Shown here: positions 34,827 to 44,646 of the stretch, one piece after another
How positions within the stretch are numbered: position 1 is the first letter of the stretch
How the letters are laid out: every line of letters starts with the position of its first letter
DNA from: Nilaparvata lugens
Lineage: Eukaryota > Arthropoda > Insecta > Hemiptera > Delphacidae
Assembly: GCF_014356525.2 (NCBI RefSeq)
Contig: NC_052508.1
Span: 39,531,113 to 39,595,112 of the forward strand
Reading direction: 5' to 3'
Length of the DNA: 64,000 nucleotides
Notes under the pieces: model-generated
Told to the model about the DNA's origin: nothing
The model's database searches: none
What the model saw: the letters and a program-made list of their open reading frames with translations, nothing else
Made by a program: the position numbers and the translations under genes

Positions 34827-35093
34827 GTTCCTCTACAATTTTCATCTTATTTACCATTCGGATTATCCACCACTGGATCTCCATAGATCACAACATCTAC
34901 AGTACATCTTATTGTGTTTAGTGAATTTTATAACTAGTGTTTTTAAATAGTGAAGGGAGCCGAACTATCAAGGCATATGGAAAGCACTCGAATCAAGAGA
35001 ATTTTTCATTTAGGTGAAGTTTTATTAGTTTCATCCCCATTTTCCCCGTCATGTGTCTTTTTGATGTCGGTTCACGGTTGGTCTGCTGCTTCC

Positions 35094-37215
35094 ATGATGC
35101 CTCTCACTGACACGTCAGCTCGCTCGACCTCAAGTAGGTATGATTATTTCAATAATATTAATAATGACACAGGTATGTTCCTAGCAAATAAGCTCCACTC
35201 TTTCAAAAGATCTGATGTGGCTCAGACTCCATGGCATCAAATTGAAGCGTAACCCTAAGTTGATGACATGGTCAAGACTTTCGAGAATTGGACTTTGACC
35301 TTTGACTTTGTATGACAAACATGCACCTTATGTGACAAGGAGGATTAATAGGAAACGACGAATACCGTGGATGACTGAAGACATACTTAAGATGATGGGA
35401 CGTAGAGACAAAGCACATAGAAAATTTGAAAATACATTTGACTTGGACAGTTTGATTGAGTATAGGAGCCTTAGGAATAGAGTTGAACAGGAATTACGAA
35501 ACTCAAAGATTAGGTACTTGAATTCGTTCATGACAAACAATAGACAAGACTCTAAATCACTTTGGCAGGGAATAAAAGAATTCGGGCTTGGCAAACAGAA
35601 ATTGAATCCCCAAATCGACTTACCATTGAACAATATAAATGACCATCTCGTTTCACACTCTAACCAACGCGACGAAGTTGTCATTGCTAATCATATCAAT
35701 AATCTTGAAGAGCAGGTTACGAACTTAGATTTACCAATTACTGATCAATTTCATTTCCATCCAATCTCAGAAGAAGACACTTTTAAAGCAATTCAACGTA
35801 TTCATAGTAATGCTATGGGTGTAGACAAAATTCTTATCAAATTTATCAAGAAGATGTTATTTGCTGTTTTACCAACCATTACATACATTTTCAACAAGTC
35901 ACTTGAAGAAGGCAATTTCCCTGAAAACTGGAAGTTTGCTCTGGTTCGCCCTCTAGATAAAGTTCCATCACACAATCAGTATTCTACCTGCATTGTCCAA
36001 AGTGCTAGAAAGACTTATTCATGCTCAAGTTGTAAAATTCCTAGACAACAATAGTAAGCTTCATAACTTTCAATCAGGCTTTAGGAAATTCCATTCAACT
36101 GAGACAGCTCTTCTTCGTGTCACTGATGATATAAGGTTAGCTATGGACCAAAGAAAATGCACCCTATTTGAGCGATACTGTTGATCATACAGTCCTTTTG
36201 AATAAGTTGGCTATTCTTGGTTTCAATCACAACTCGTTAGTTTGGTTCAAATCCTATCTATTACGTAGGATACAATGTGTATCTGTCGGTGACAAAAAGT
36301 CAACTTGGAAAAACGTTATGCATGGAGTACCACAAGGTTCAATTTTAGGCCCTCTCCTCTTCACTTTGTATGCTAATGACCTTTCTTCCATTATCAAATT
36401 CTACAGTTTCCATACTTATGCAGACGACCTTCAAATCTATTTAAGCTGTCCCATAACAAAAATTGATTGGAATAATGAATCAGGATATCAATTCAATAGT
36501 GGAATGGACAAAGAGAAATGGCCTTAAGCTTAATCCCATCAAAACACAACCCATTATAATTGGATATTCTCGACTATAAACAATATTGACCTTGAATCGA
36601 TTCACAAAATTAGTGTAGATGGTAATGACATACCTTAATGTAGCTCAGTAAAAAATCTAGGCATTATTATGTATAATGCCTAGCCCTCTTGACTGGTCAG
36701 AACAAGTGAACAAAACTTGTAAAAAGGTATTCTCAGCTATTCATGCATTGAAGAAAATGCACGATATCCTCCCTAGAAACATTAAAGTATTATTGGTTCA
36801 ATCTCTCATCTTCCCACATTTAATGTATTGTAATTCTGTTCTCAACGATATGCAAGTCACTCTGAATGATAAACTACAGCGTTGCCAAAATTATTGTCCA
36901 CATTTCGTCTACTCTCTCCAACGCCATGATCATATCACCCCAGCCCACATTGCTAGTTCAACATTAAAGCTTCCCAATCAAAGGCTTTTTCGAATAGACA
37001 AGCTTGTTAGAGATATTTTGAGATACAGTAATCCGAACTATTTTAAAGATGATTTCAAATTTGTCTCTGAAGGTAGGAGGATAGATGCTTCACATACTAG
37101 AACCGGAGAAATTACTTCAAGGATACCCAATCATCGAACTACTATTTTCACAAAATCCCTCTTAGTCACCGCATGGAATGCAATTCCTGTTTCTACCAGG
37201 TCCATCGAGAGCTGA
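35094..37215 (+). pseudogene. LINE copy 1 ORF2, endonuclease deleted, broken reverse transcriptase
   Basis: The N-terminus (MPLTDTSARS...NKLHSFKR) jumps straight to DVAQTPWHQIEA. In copy 2 these two stretches are about 740 bp apart and enclose the AP endonuclease, so the endonuclease has been cleanly lost. The linker (RRIPWMTEDILKMMGRRDKA) and palm (NFPENWKFALVRPLDK) follow. There is a frame change near 35960, then FQSGFRKFHSTETALL. Motif A is deleted at about 36165 (TLF joined to SDTVDH). Motif B is intact ([20 protein letters not shown]), as is motif C (TYADDLQIY). The thumb and C-terminus (36676-37215) are nearly complete. Loss of motif A removes a catalytic aspartate, so no active enzyme is possible. 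Confidence 0.85.
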
Positions 37216-37596
37216 GTAAGCTTCATCCTGACTTTTGGAACAAATGACTGAAACTGTCTGGCCCTAGCCATCCCTCACCCATCCCACCAATATGAACCTT
37301 TGAACCTGTTATAGAATGAATTGTATTATATATTATATAAACTCATGTTTTTTTAATTATCCACTGCATACTGCTGTATATTACTGAAAGTTGATAACCC
37401 TGATCTTCTTTCAGCCTACTTCATTTTATTAATCAATCATTTGATCTTATCTACCTATAAAATTATTTTACTTTATCAATTTTCTGTTTTTTTTTTCTCT
37501 TTAATATTCATATTGATTAAAACTTTTACAATATTTCCATTAATAAATAAATCCTCAGTTTGAATAATGAAATTAACGTTTTGGTAGAGAGTTAGT

Positions 37597-37646
37597 GGGG
37601 AGGATATTTTTAATATTCTTCCCGAAGAATGGACATTGATATGTCC
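37597..37646 (+). other. Two conserved 3'-UTR hairpins of LINE copy 1
   Basis: Stem 1 at 37597-37623 is GGGGAGGATATT, loop TTT, AATATTCTTCCC: 12 pairs including two G-U. Seven bases later, stem 2 at 37631-37646 is GGACATTGATATGTCC. LINE copy 2 has the same two stems with the same stem length and loop size but different sequence. A role in recognition of the RNA by reverse transcriptase is inferred from known LINE biology. Confidence 0.65.
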
Positions 37647-38104
37647 AAAGCTCCGCCAATTTATGTAGATGCATAACAATATAATTATTATCTATAGTTA
37701 TTATATTACAAATTGCTTTTTCATATCATATATAGTTCAATAATAATTTTCTTAGTCTATATTATGTAAACTCATCTATAATTTTGCTGTATTGTAAGCT
37801 TTTGTATATGAGTGTATAAGCCAGTACATATATATTGTAATCTACATAAATAAAGTACTCAATCAATCAATCATCATAGTCAGTGAGTGAACACATGTGC
37901 AGTTTGGCTCCATTAAAAAGTGTTATTTTGTAGGGTTAACTTGTTAGAATCAATTCGAACTTTACATTGGTGCATTCAGTTTTTCACATAGTTTAATAAA
38001 TATTTTAAAATTCTGATTTTCATTTTAATTGTGCAGTAATTACAATAAATAGTAATACATAACCTCCAATTAGTTTGACCACAGTTTGGTTTACCTATTG
38101 CAAC

Positions 38105-38811
38105 ATGGTGAGGAGCAACGGTAAGAAGCAGGAAACTCCCACACAAAAGGCAGGTAGGCGTGTAACGGTACCTGTGTCAACGACCCCTCCCTATCAAGAC
38201 ACAACGCAACTGGCAGACGAAATTCTGCAGAAGATAAACAAGGAAGTTAACCAAGCTGTCGCAGAGGCTTTCTCCTTCTTCCGATTTGAATTGGATCAAC
38301 TACAGAGTGAGAATAATGAACTCCGGCATAGGATGGCAGCTATTGAGAAGGAGACGAAATCGACGACTTTGAACAATATGGTCGCCGTACCTGCCTGCGA
38401 TTTTTGGAATTCCTGAAACCAAGGGGAAGTCCACCGACCAAATTGTTCAGCGAGTCTGCAAGGAAAAGCTGAACGTGGAGTTGAAGATCAACGACATTCA
38501 TCGTTCGTATCGAGAGGGACCAATCCAGCAGCCAGGGCAGGACACGGGCAGAGCAGCCGGCAAGGAGCGTCATCGTCCCATCATTGTGAGGATTGATGAC
38601 TACCGGACGAGGCAGAGGGTGTTCGCAGCCAAGCGGATGCTGAAGAACACTGGCATCACCGTGAGGGAGGATTTGACAAAGCACCGACTGGCACTCTTGA
38701 ACGCAGCGGCAAACAAGTACGGGATAAGAAACACGTGGACAGTCAATGGCCGTCGGAGAAGGACCTGGACGACGCATCTACACCGCCGAACGTCTTGCCG
38801 ACCTCCAGTAA
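38105..38811 (+). pseudogene. LINE copy 2 ORF1, three frameshifts
   Basis: MVRSNGKKQETPTQK opens the frame and a coiled coil follows (ADEILQKINKEVNQAV, LDQLQSENNELRHRM). Near 38355 the frame shifts, giving IDDFEQYGRRTCLRF, and near 38398 it shifts again to GIPETKGKSTDQIVQ. The RRM-like and C-terminal parts (HRPIIVRIDDYRTRQRV, GITVREDLTKHRLALLNAA) are clear. A last shift near 38758 leads to RRIYTAERLADLQ and the stop at 38809-38811. The gene aligns along its whole length with the intact ORF1 of copy 1. Confidence 0.8.
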
Positions 38812-39190
38812 ACACTTCACGGTGTTGGCACGTCATATCTTCCTACTAAAGACCTGCTTCCTGTGACTCTCACACGCGCTCTCTCTTGCCGCCGCCCTGG
38901 CTCTCTCTCGCTCCCCCACCTGCTCGCTCCCATCAGCATCTACCACTGCAAACTGCTCACCACATTGGATTATCTGCTAGACTCTGATAAGTTTTATGAT
39001 AGTGCACTGTAAATTAATTTTGACTTGAATTCCTATTTTTCCAACAGACGCCGATACATTCATGACTATTCTTGTATTTGAGATTTTCTTGGTTTTAAGC
39101 CTTCCTAGTTTTAGTGCTACCTTACTCTTTAATTCGTCTGTCGCATGCTCTGCTAATTAGTTGGATCTATGACTTTCTGTGTCTTGAATA

Positions 39191-40090
39191 ATGCCTTTCA
39201 GTGACAACCCAGCACGCTCGCTCTCTCCTCATTTTAACTTGAATAATAATAATGTTAACAATATTCAGGACACAGGCATAATATTATCTAACAAACTTCA
39301 CCCTCTTAAGAAACTTTTTAAAGCCGCTCATCTCAATATTCAATCCCTCAGCTGCCACATTGATGAACTGAGAGCAATTTTCATTTCTCAAGACTTCAAT
39401 GTCATAGGTATTTCAGAATCATTTCTCAAGCCTCGTATTCATTCTAGCCAAGTTGCATTGCCCTGATATAATCTTTTCCGAAATGATAGGCTCAATAAGG
39501 CTTGTGGAGGGGTTGCAGAAGATTATATAAAAACAAAAATATTAATCTCACCAGAGCAGGAGTATTCTGCCAGACCTGAATTCATGTTACTTTAATTATC
39601 TTTATCTTGCTATAATAAACTACTTGTTGGTATCTGCTATCGCCCACCAAAAATTGGCCACTTCAGTGACTTCGAAAATGCCTTACTTTCTTTCATGCCT
39701 CATTATTATCGAATACTAGTTATGGGAGATATGAACACTGACCTAAATAATATGAAAAATCGTGACTTTGACTACTTTCAACTGACCACAATATTCCAAT
39801 GCCTTAATATGACTATCTTACCACTCGACCCAACTCATCATACTAATGACTCTGACACATTCATTGACTTACTAATAGTTAGTAATCCAAATGAGGTTGT
39901 TGAAACTGGTCAAATCTCTGTGCCAGCCATTTCAGGACATAACTTGATTCACTGTGAACTCTCTCATAGGACACCTAAACTCGCTCAGAAATTTATTACT
40001 TACAGAGACTTTAAACACATTGATGAAGACGCTTTTTTGACTGACTTAGCTCAAACCCCCTGGCATCAGATTGAAGCCTGACCCACTGTT
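39191..40090 (+). pseudogene. LINE copy 2 ORF2, endonuclease part
   Basis: The frame starts MPFSDNPARSLS and enters an apurinic-type endonuclease: AAHLNIQSLSCHIDELRAIF, then VIGISES with the catalytic glutamate. A TGA follows VALP near 39464. After a further stop come ICYRPPK, LVMGDMNTDL, DTFIDLLIVSN and ISGHNLIHCEL, matching the Y, D/N and H motifs of the family. The domain would nick target DNA to prime reverse transcription. It ends at QTPWHQIEA, stop, where the antisense LINE has inserted. This is the only endonuclease preserved in this LINE family in the window. Confidence 0.83.
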
Positions 40091-40670
40091 CAAATTCAAA
40101 TTCAAATTCTTTATTTGCCATAATACAATACAGTTTTTTCAAAACAAAAACACAATTAAGAACTTAATTTAAACATTAACATGAAATAAATAATAATTCT
40201 TCTCAAAATTAGCTTATAGGCGTTGCCAGCAAAACCAGAGGTTTGTGTGCTGCAACGAGTATCAATCTTAGAAATCTCAACTTACAAAATCAATAAACCA
40301 ATTTAATCGATATATCAATATCGAAAAAAATGAATAAAATGAAAATAAATAATAAACAAAAGGAGTGCTTTATTACAGAGATGGCTATAGGAAAAAATAC
40401 CTGAATTAAAACTAAAAATCTATATGGAGGTGACAAAAGATAAGGAGATCAATTATGGAAGAGGTGAGATACATTAACAGATCTTATCCATTCAATTATA
40501 TTTCGTATGAATGACTTAGTTATGTTTTACTAGAAAGTGTTGAGGTACCAAGTTAATAAGTTTATTGCTGATGTAGGTGAATTGTCTTCGGCAAACAGTT
40601 AAGTCAGTTCTATTTATAATATAGTTGGAACTTGTATATGACATGTCTCAATCTTCTATGATCTTCTATA

Positions 40671-43100
40671 TCACTTCAGATGACAGTCGAACATAACGCC
40701 TAAATATTTAATTACATTCACTTTTTCTAACGAGCTGCAACCACAGTCCTCGTGCCTCACCCGTTGATATGCGTAATAGGCGCAGTCAGGGGAGTGAATT
40801 TTAATACCCGTATGTGACCCTTCCCGGGGGGCTGATCTCACTGAGGGTGAGAAGGCCATGTAAACGCTTTTCTTTACATTTAGAGTTAATGAATGTTGAT
40901 CCAGCCATGACTTCACGATAGCCAGACCCGATTCCGTCAATCGCTCCACCTGCCTCCAATCTGGTCCGGTGAAAACCAAGGCAGTATCATCGGCAAAAGA
41001 TATAGTAGTACAGTTATTAATATTTATTTTTAAGAGATCATTAATGTATATCAAAAATAATATCGGTGAGAGGACTGTACCCTAGGGTAGGCCAAACCCA
41101 GTCAATATCATGAAACTTGTTTTTTCATTTAGAGTGAGTACCTGAGATCTATTTTGCAAGTAGCTTTCAAATAATTTTAGAACTGTTCCTCTAAAACCTA
41201 TACTTTCCAACTTATTCAGAAGGGACCTGTGAGGGATGGTATCATAGGCTTTTGCTAAATCCAGGAATACTGCTAAAGTTTTTTTGTTGCTCTGAAAGTT
41301 ATCTGTAATTATCCGAACTGAATTTGTCATAGCATCCTCAGTTGATTTGCCCTCTTTGAAACCGAATTGATTCTCAGCTAAAAATGTATATTTATCAAGG
41401 TATTCTATCAATCGTCGTTTTATAAGTTTTTCAAATATTTTAGATAGATTGCTTATCAAACTGATTGGGCGATAGTTTTCGGGAGCCTTTCTGTCACTTG
41501 ATTTGAATAGAGGAACTATTTTTGCTAACTTGAAATGAGAAGGAAAATGACCCAATTCAAAACATTTGTTGAATAACACTGACAATGGTTTCGCTATAAT
41601 ATCAGCAATATTCTTCAAACATACATTACCCAGTCCATCCACCCCCGGGGACGAGCCAGATTCCAAGTTTCTGATGATAACTAATACCTCATCGGAGCTC
41701 GTTGGACGCATGAAGAATGAATGTGGACTGTCCGCCGCTAAACAACGTAAACGTTGTGCATCCACTGAGTGTTGTACAATATCGATTCTTTCAGCATAAG
41801 TTCTCCCCATTCCAGCAAAATAACTATTTAAAATATCTGGATCAATATTGGGCGGTTTATTTGCACGTTGGATGTCTAGAATTTCTTCTATGCAATTCCA
41901 AGTTTTTTTACTATTTCCTTTAGAATTAGAGATTATGGTTTTGTAATGCACAAATTTAGTTTTTCTTATAAGTTTATTTAATAAATTTCTATATGTTTTG
42001 TACCTAGATTGTAATTCAATATTGAATGGCTGACTTTTTAGTTTTTTATGCAATTTATCACGCTCTCTAATGGATCTTATCAGCCCCGGAGTTATCCATT
42101 TTTTCAGTGGTCTATTTTTTTTTATTTTTATCTGTTCACTAGCTGATTTAATATTGCTTATTAACTCACTACAAAATTTATCAATCTTATCTAAGTCTTT
42201 ATTTTGATCATTGAAGGAAATTTCATTTCCCCAACTTTCTTTTTGTAGCCCTTCTATCAATTTCTTATAATTATTTTTTTCTGTGAAGACCTCTCTTACT
42301 TCTTTAAAAAATGTGTTTGGATTTCTCTCGTGAAAAGTAGTACAGAAATGATCAGTAATATAGGTTTTCTGTATAGAGCTTATTACATTATCTTCTTTAA
42401 AATTTAAATTTCTCTAAAATATGTGATCAATACATGTTTTTGTTTTACATGAAATTCTAGTTGGCTTATTCACAAGAGATCTTAGACCATACATCTGCAT
42501 AAGGCTACTTTATTCATTTGCTAGATTACTATTACGCAAAATATCTATGTTTAAATCTCCAATCAAAAGAATATTTTCTGTCTCATGAATGTCAGACAGA
42601 CTTGCATCTAGCTCATTCAGAAAAAGATCGATATTAGAGGATGGAGACCTGTAAATTGCAAATAATGTTATGAAGTGGTTGAAAGCTTTTGATCTAATCG
42701 GAATAAAAACTGCCTCTGAATTTCCGTAGTTGAGATAATCTACGTCAATGCTATTTTTCACAAAAATACATAATCCGTTACTCCTGTTTAGTTGCCCCGG
42801 CTTAACTATAACTCTATAGCCACCTAAACTGTAATCAAAAATTTTATCATCAGTCATCCACGTTTCCGTTAGAATTATTACATCGTAATTTATTTTACAG
42901 TTTTCTAAGACGTATACAAACTCATCAAAATTTTTCCCCAAACTCCGTATATTCATATGTATTACATTAAAAGCTTCAATAGAATCTGTTGTTGCATCTA
43001 TATGAAAATAGGGCTCAAAACTAAAAATATCATCACTCTCATTTGTATCAAAACACTCCAAATCGATCACCTCATCAAAGCTATACTCATTATTCATCAA
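40671..43100 (-). pseudogene. LINE ORF2 (endonuclease plus reverse transcriptase), few stops
   Basis: One continuous frame from MMNNEYSFDEV. The endonuclease shows VIHMNIRSLGKNFDEF, ILTETWMTDD, FAIYRSPSS and LLIGDLNIDI. After stops at 42510 and about 42414 the linker (RPLKKWITPGLIRSIRERDK) leads into the palm (GSSPGVDGLG, HFPSHFKLAKIVPLFKS, YRPISLISNLSKIFEK). Motif A (LAVFLDLAKAYDTIPH) is intact. Motif B is GLP*GTVLSPILF, with the glutamine replaced by TAG (41082-41084). Motif C is ISFADDTALVF. The frame stops after FDCHLK. Beyond it a different frame (about 40600-40500) reads RTDLTVCRRQFTYISNKLIN, the normal C-terminus, so most of the thumb has been deleted. Every catalytic motif is otherwise preserved. 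Confidence 0.88.
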
Positions 43101-43176
43101 TAACCCAAAAGCAAAGAAAATAGAAGAACAAAAAAGTGAAACACGACAAGATTTTAAATTTTAAATGAGGTTCAAA

Positions 43177-43328
43177 ATTTCAAATAAGGGAAATAATATG
43201 AAACCTAATAGGAAAATACAGTCAATAAAACCAATGCACTGCGCAATAATAAATTTCAAATAAGGGAAATAATATGAAACCTGATAGGAAAATACAGTAA
43301 ATAAAACCAATGCACTGTGCAATAATAA
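43177..43328 (-). repeat. 76-bp tandem duplication between ORF1 and ORF2
   Basis: A 76-bp segment containing CAAATAAGGGAAATAATATG occurs twice back to back, with about four base differences. It lengthens the spacer between the two frames of the antisense LINE. Confidence 0.85.
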
Positions 43329-43354
43329 ATCAAGAAAACATTCACATTGACGAT

Positions 43355-44281
43355 CTAATTATTATATTCGTTCAAGTCCTCTTCGTTCATGATTCTTTTT
43401 GTTCGAGAATGTTCACTTTTTTTAACAAAAATTTTACAATCAGGAACCCAGACGAAAGTAAGCTTTTTATTTATTTTCAGACTTTTAGCTTTACCTAGTA
43501 ATCGTTTGTAGTAGGGTGAGAGGTGTTTATTCACATAGACGTCTGATCTGGGTGGCTTGTTGCATATATCGGTGGACTTGATGCCTTTCATTTTCCTTGC
43601 CGCGGCGATCCATTAAATTTTCTTACTCCTGGAACTGAATTTCGCCACGATAGAAGAAGATCCTTTGGCGGTTGGCATTCTGTGGACAATCAATAGGTCC
43701 TCCTTCTTGAAATCCACGTTTATAGATTTTGCGACAGCCTCCATGACGACCAGTAGATTTTCCTGCTTAGTTTCGGGAATACCAACGATTTCTAGATTAT
43801 CCTTTCTGGTATACTGCTGAAGATCGTAAATTTCATTTTCCAATTTCTGAACATGCATTTTGGTTTCTGAGTTTTCTTTCTCAAGTTCATTGTACTTTTG
43901 TTTCAAAGCATGATGTTCGACTGTGAGAGTGTTGATGTGTTCTTTAATTTCATCAGTTTTTGTGTTCAGATTTTCCAGTGTTTTGTTGACTTCGTCTAAT
44001 TTCGAGTTGAAGGAGGTTTTAAGATCAGTTATTTCTCTTCAAAGACTTTCTATTATTTCTGAGAAATGTTTATAGTGATTATCCGACTGACCTGAAGTAT
44101 TTTTATCCTGCTTGCAGTTGTCACATTTCCATGCAGCTTTGGCTTGTGAGTTCATTTTTTTAAACTTCTCGATGGATTCTAGTCTGGTACACACTGGGTG
44201 AAACCCATTTTTACACTCACTACACTCTACCACGATTTATTTATCTGAGAAACTCAATTTACACTTGAAACGCTCTGCCAT
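43355..44281 (-). pseudogene. LINE ORF1 with PHD-like finger, coiled coil and FP-like C-terminus
   Basis: From MAERFKCKLSFSDK, a TAA, then VECSECKNGFHPVCTRLE and WKCDNCKQD give the Cys/His pattern of a PHD-type zinc finger. A coiled coil follows (VNKTLENLNTKTDEIKEHIN, MHVQKLENEIYDLQQYTRKD). Then comes LEIVGIPETKQENL and LLIVHRMP. The C-terminus, NKHLSPYYKRLLGKAKSL with FVWVPDCKIFVKK, resembles the conserved C-terminal domain also seen in baculovirus FP proteins and common in arthropod LINE ORF1s. All segments lie in one frame over 309 codons, interrupted by three stops (near 44243, 44039 and 43613). It would have bound element RNA; this copy is dead. Confidence 0.8.
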
Positions 44282-44391
44282 AATAGATTAATTTAGTAAA
44301 AGTTCGTTCTGAAAATTTTATCGCGCAGCGGCCGGTTACTGATTAAAACGACACTATCGACACGACCGCTCTCATCGAAGGCTAGACTGAT

Positions 44392-44646
44392 ACTGTTGAT
44401 GCAATGGTTGAAACTTTCGAAAATTGGACACTCAATCTGTATGATAAACATGCACCCTATGTGACAAGGAGGATAAACAGAAAATAACGTGTATCATGGA
44501 TGACTCCTGAAATACTCAAAATGATGGGACAAAGAGACATAGCTCACAGAATATTTAAAAAGACATTTGACTTGGACAGTTTAATTGAGTATCGCAGTTT
44601 GAGAAATAAAGTTGAACAACAGCTACGGAATTTGAAGACTAGGTAC
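44392..44646 (+). pseudogene. LINE copy 2 ORF2, linker part between two insertions
   Basis: The frame resumes as MVETFENWTLNLYDKHAPYV and, after one stop (RRINRK*), VSWMTPEILKMMGQRD and FDLDSLIEYRSLRNKVEQQL. It is directly homologous to copy 1 at 35275-35515. It is cut at GGTAC by the TG...CA insert and resumes at 46971 with LNSFMTDNRQNSRSLW. The short piece proves that both insertions are nested in a single LINE. Confidence 0.85.

Larger units (their letters stand above)
32450..37872 (+). mobile_element. LINE copy 1 (APE-type non-LTR retrotransposon)
   Basis: The order is 5' UTR, ORF1 (32694-33413), a long non-coding interval, ORF2 (35094-37215), and a 3' UTR ending AATAAA plus an AATC tail at about 37872. 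The 5' boundary is approximate and rests on the short match GTAGGGTTA shared with copy 2. The ORF1-ORF2 interval is about 1.7 kb, against roughly 0.4 kb in copy 2. It contains pyrimidine-rich DNA and a 45-bp tandem repeat, so extra sequence has entered here. The endonuclease is deleted from ORF2. Copy 2 follows directly, head to tail. Confidence 0.85.
40091..44391 (-). mobile_element. Antisense LINE (PHD-ORF1 type) inserted in LINE copy 2
   Basis: ACTGTT at 40085-40090 and 44392-44397 is a 6-bp target duplication; with the element removed, ORF2 of copy 2 reads across. The minus-strand 5' end is ATCAGTCTAGCCTTCGATGA, carrying the CAGT-type start typical of internally promoted LINEs. ORF1 is at 44281-43355 and ORF2 at 43100-40671. 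The 3' UTR contains an AAACC...GGTTT hairpin, and the end is AATAAA plus TTTGAA repeats. Both frames are in register for nearly their whole length, broken by a handful of stops, so this insertion is younger than its host LINE. Confidence 0.9.

Noticed and set aside
34602..34886. 94-codon frame between ORF1 and ORF2 of LINE copy 1
   Set aside because: It is translation of a 45-bp tandem repeat and the position is non-coding in the related copy.
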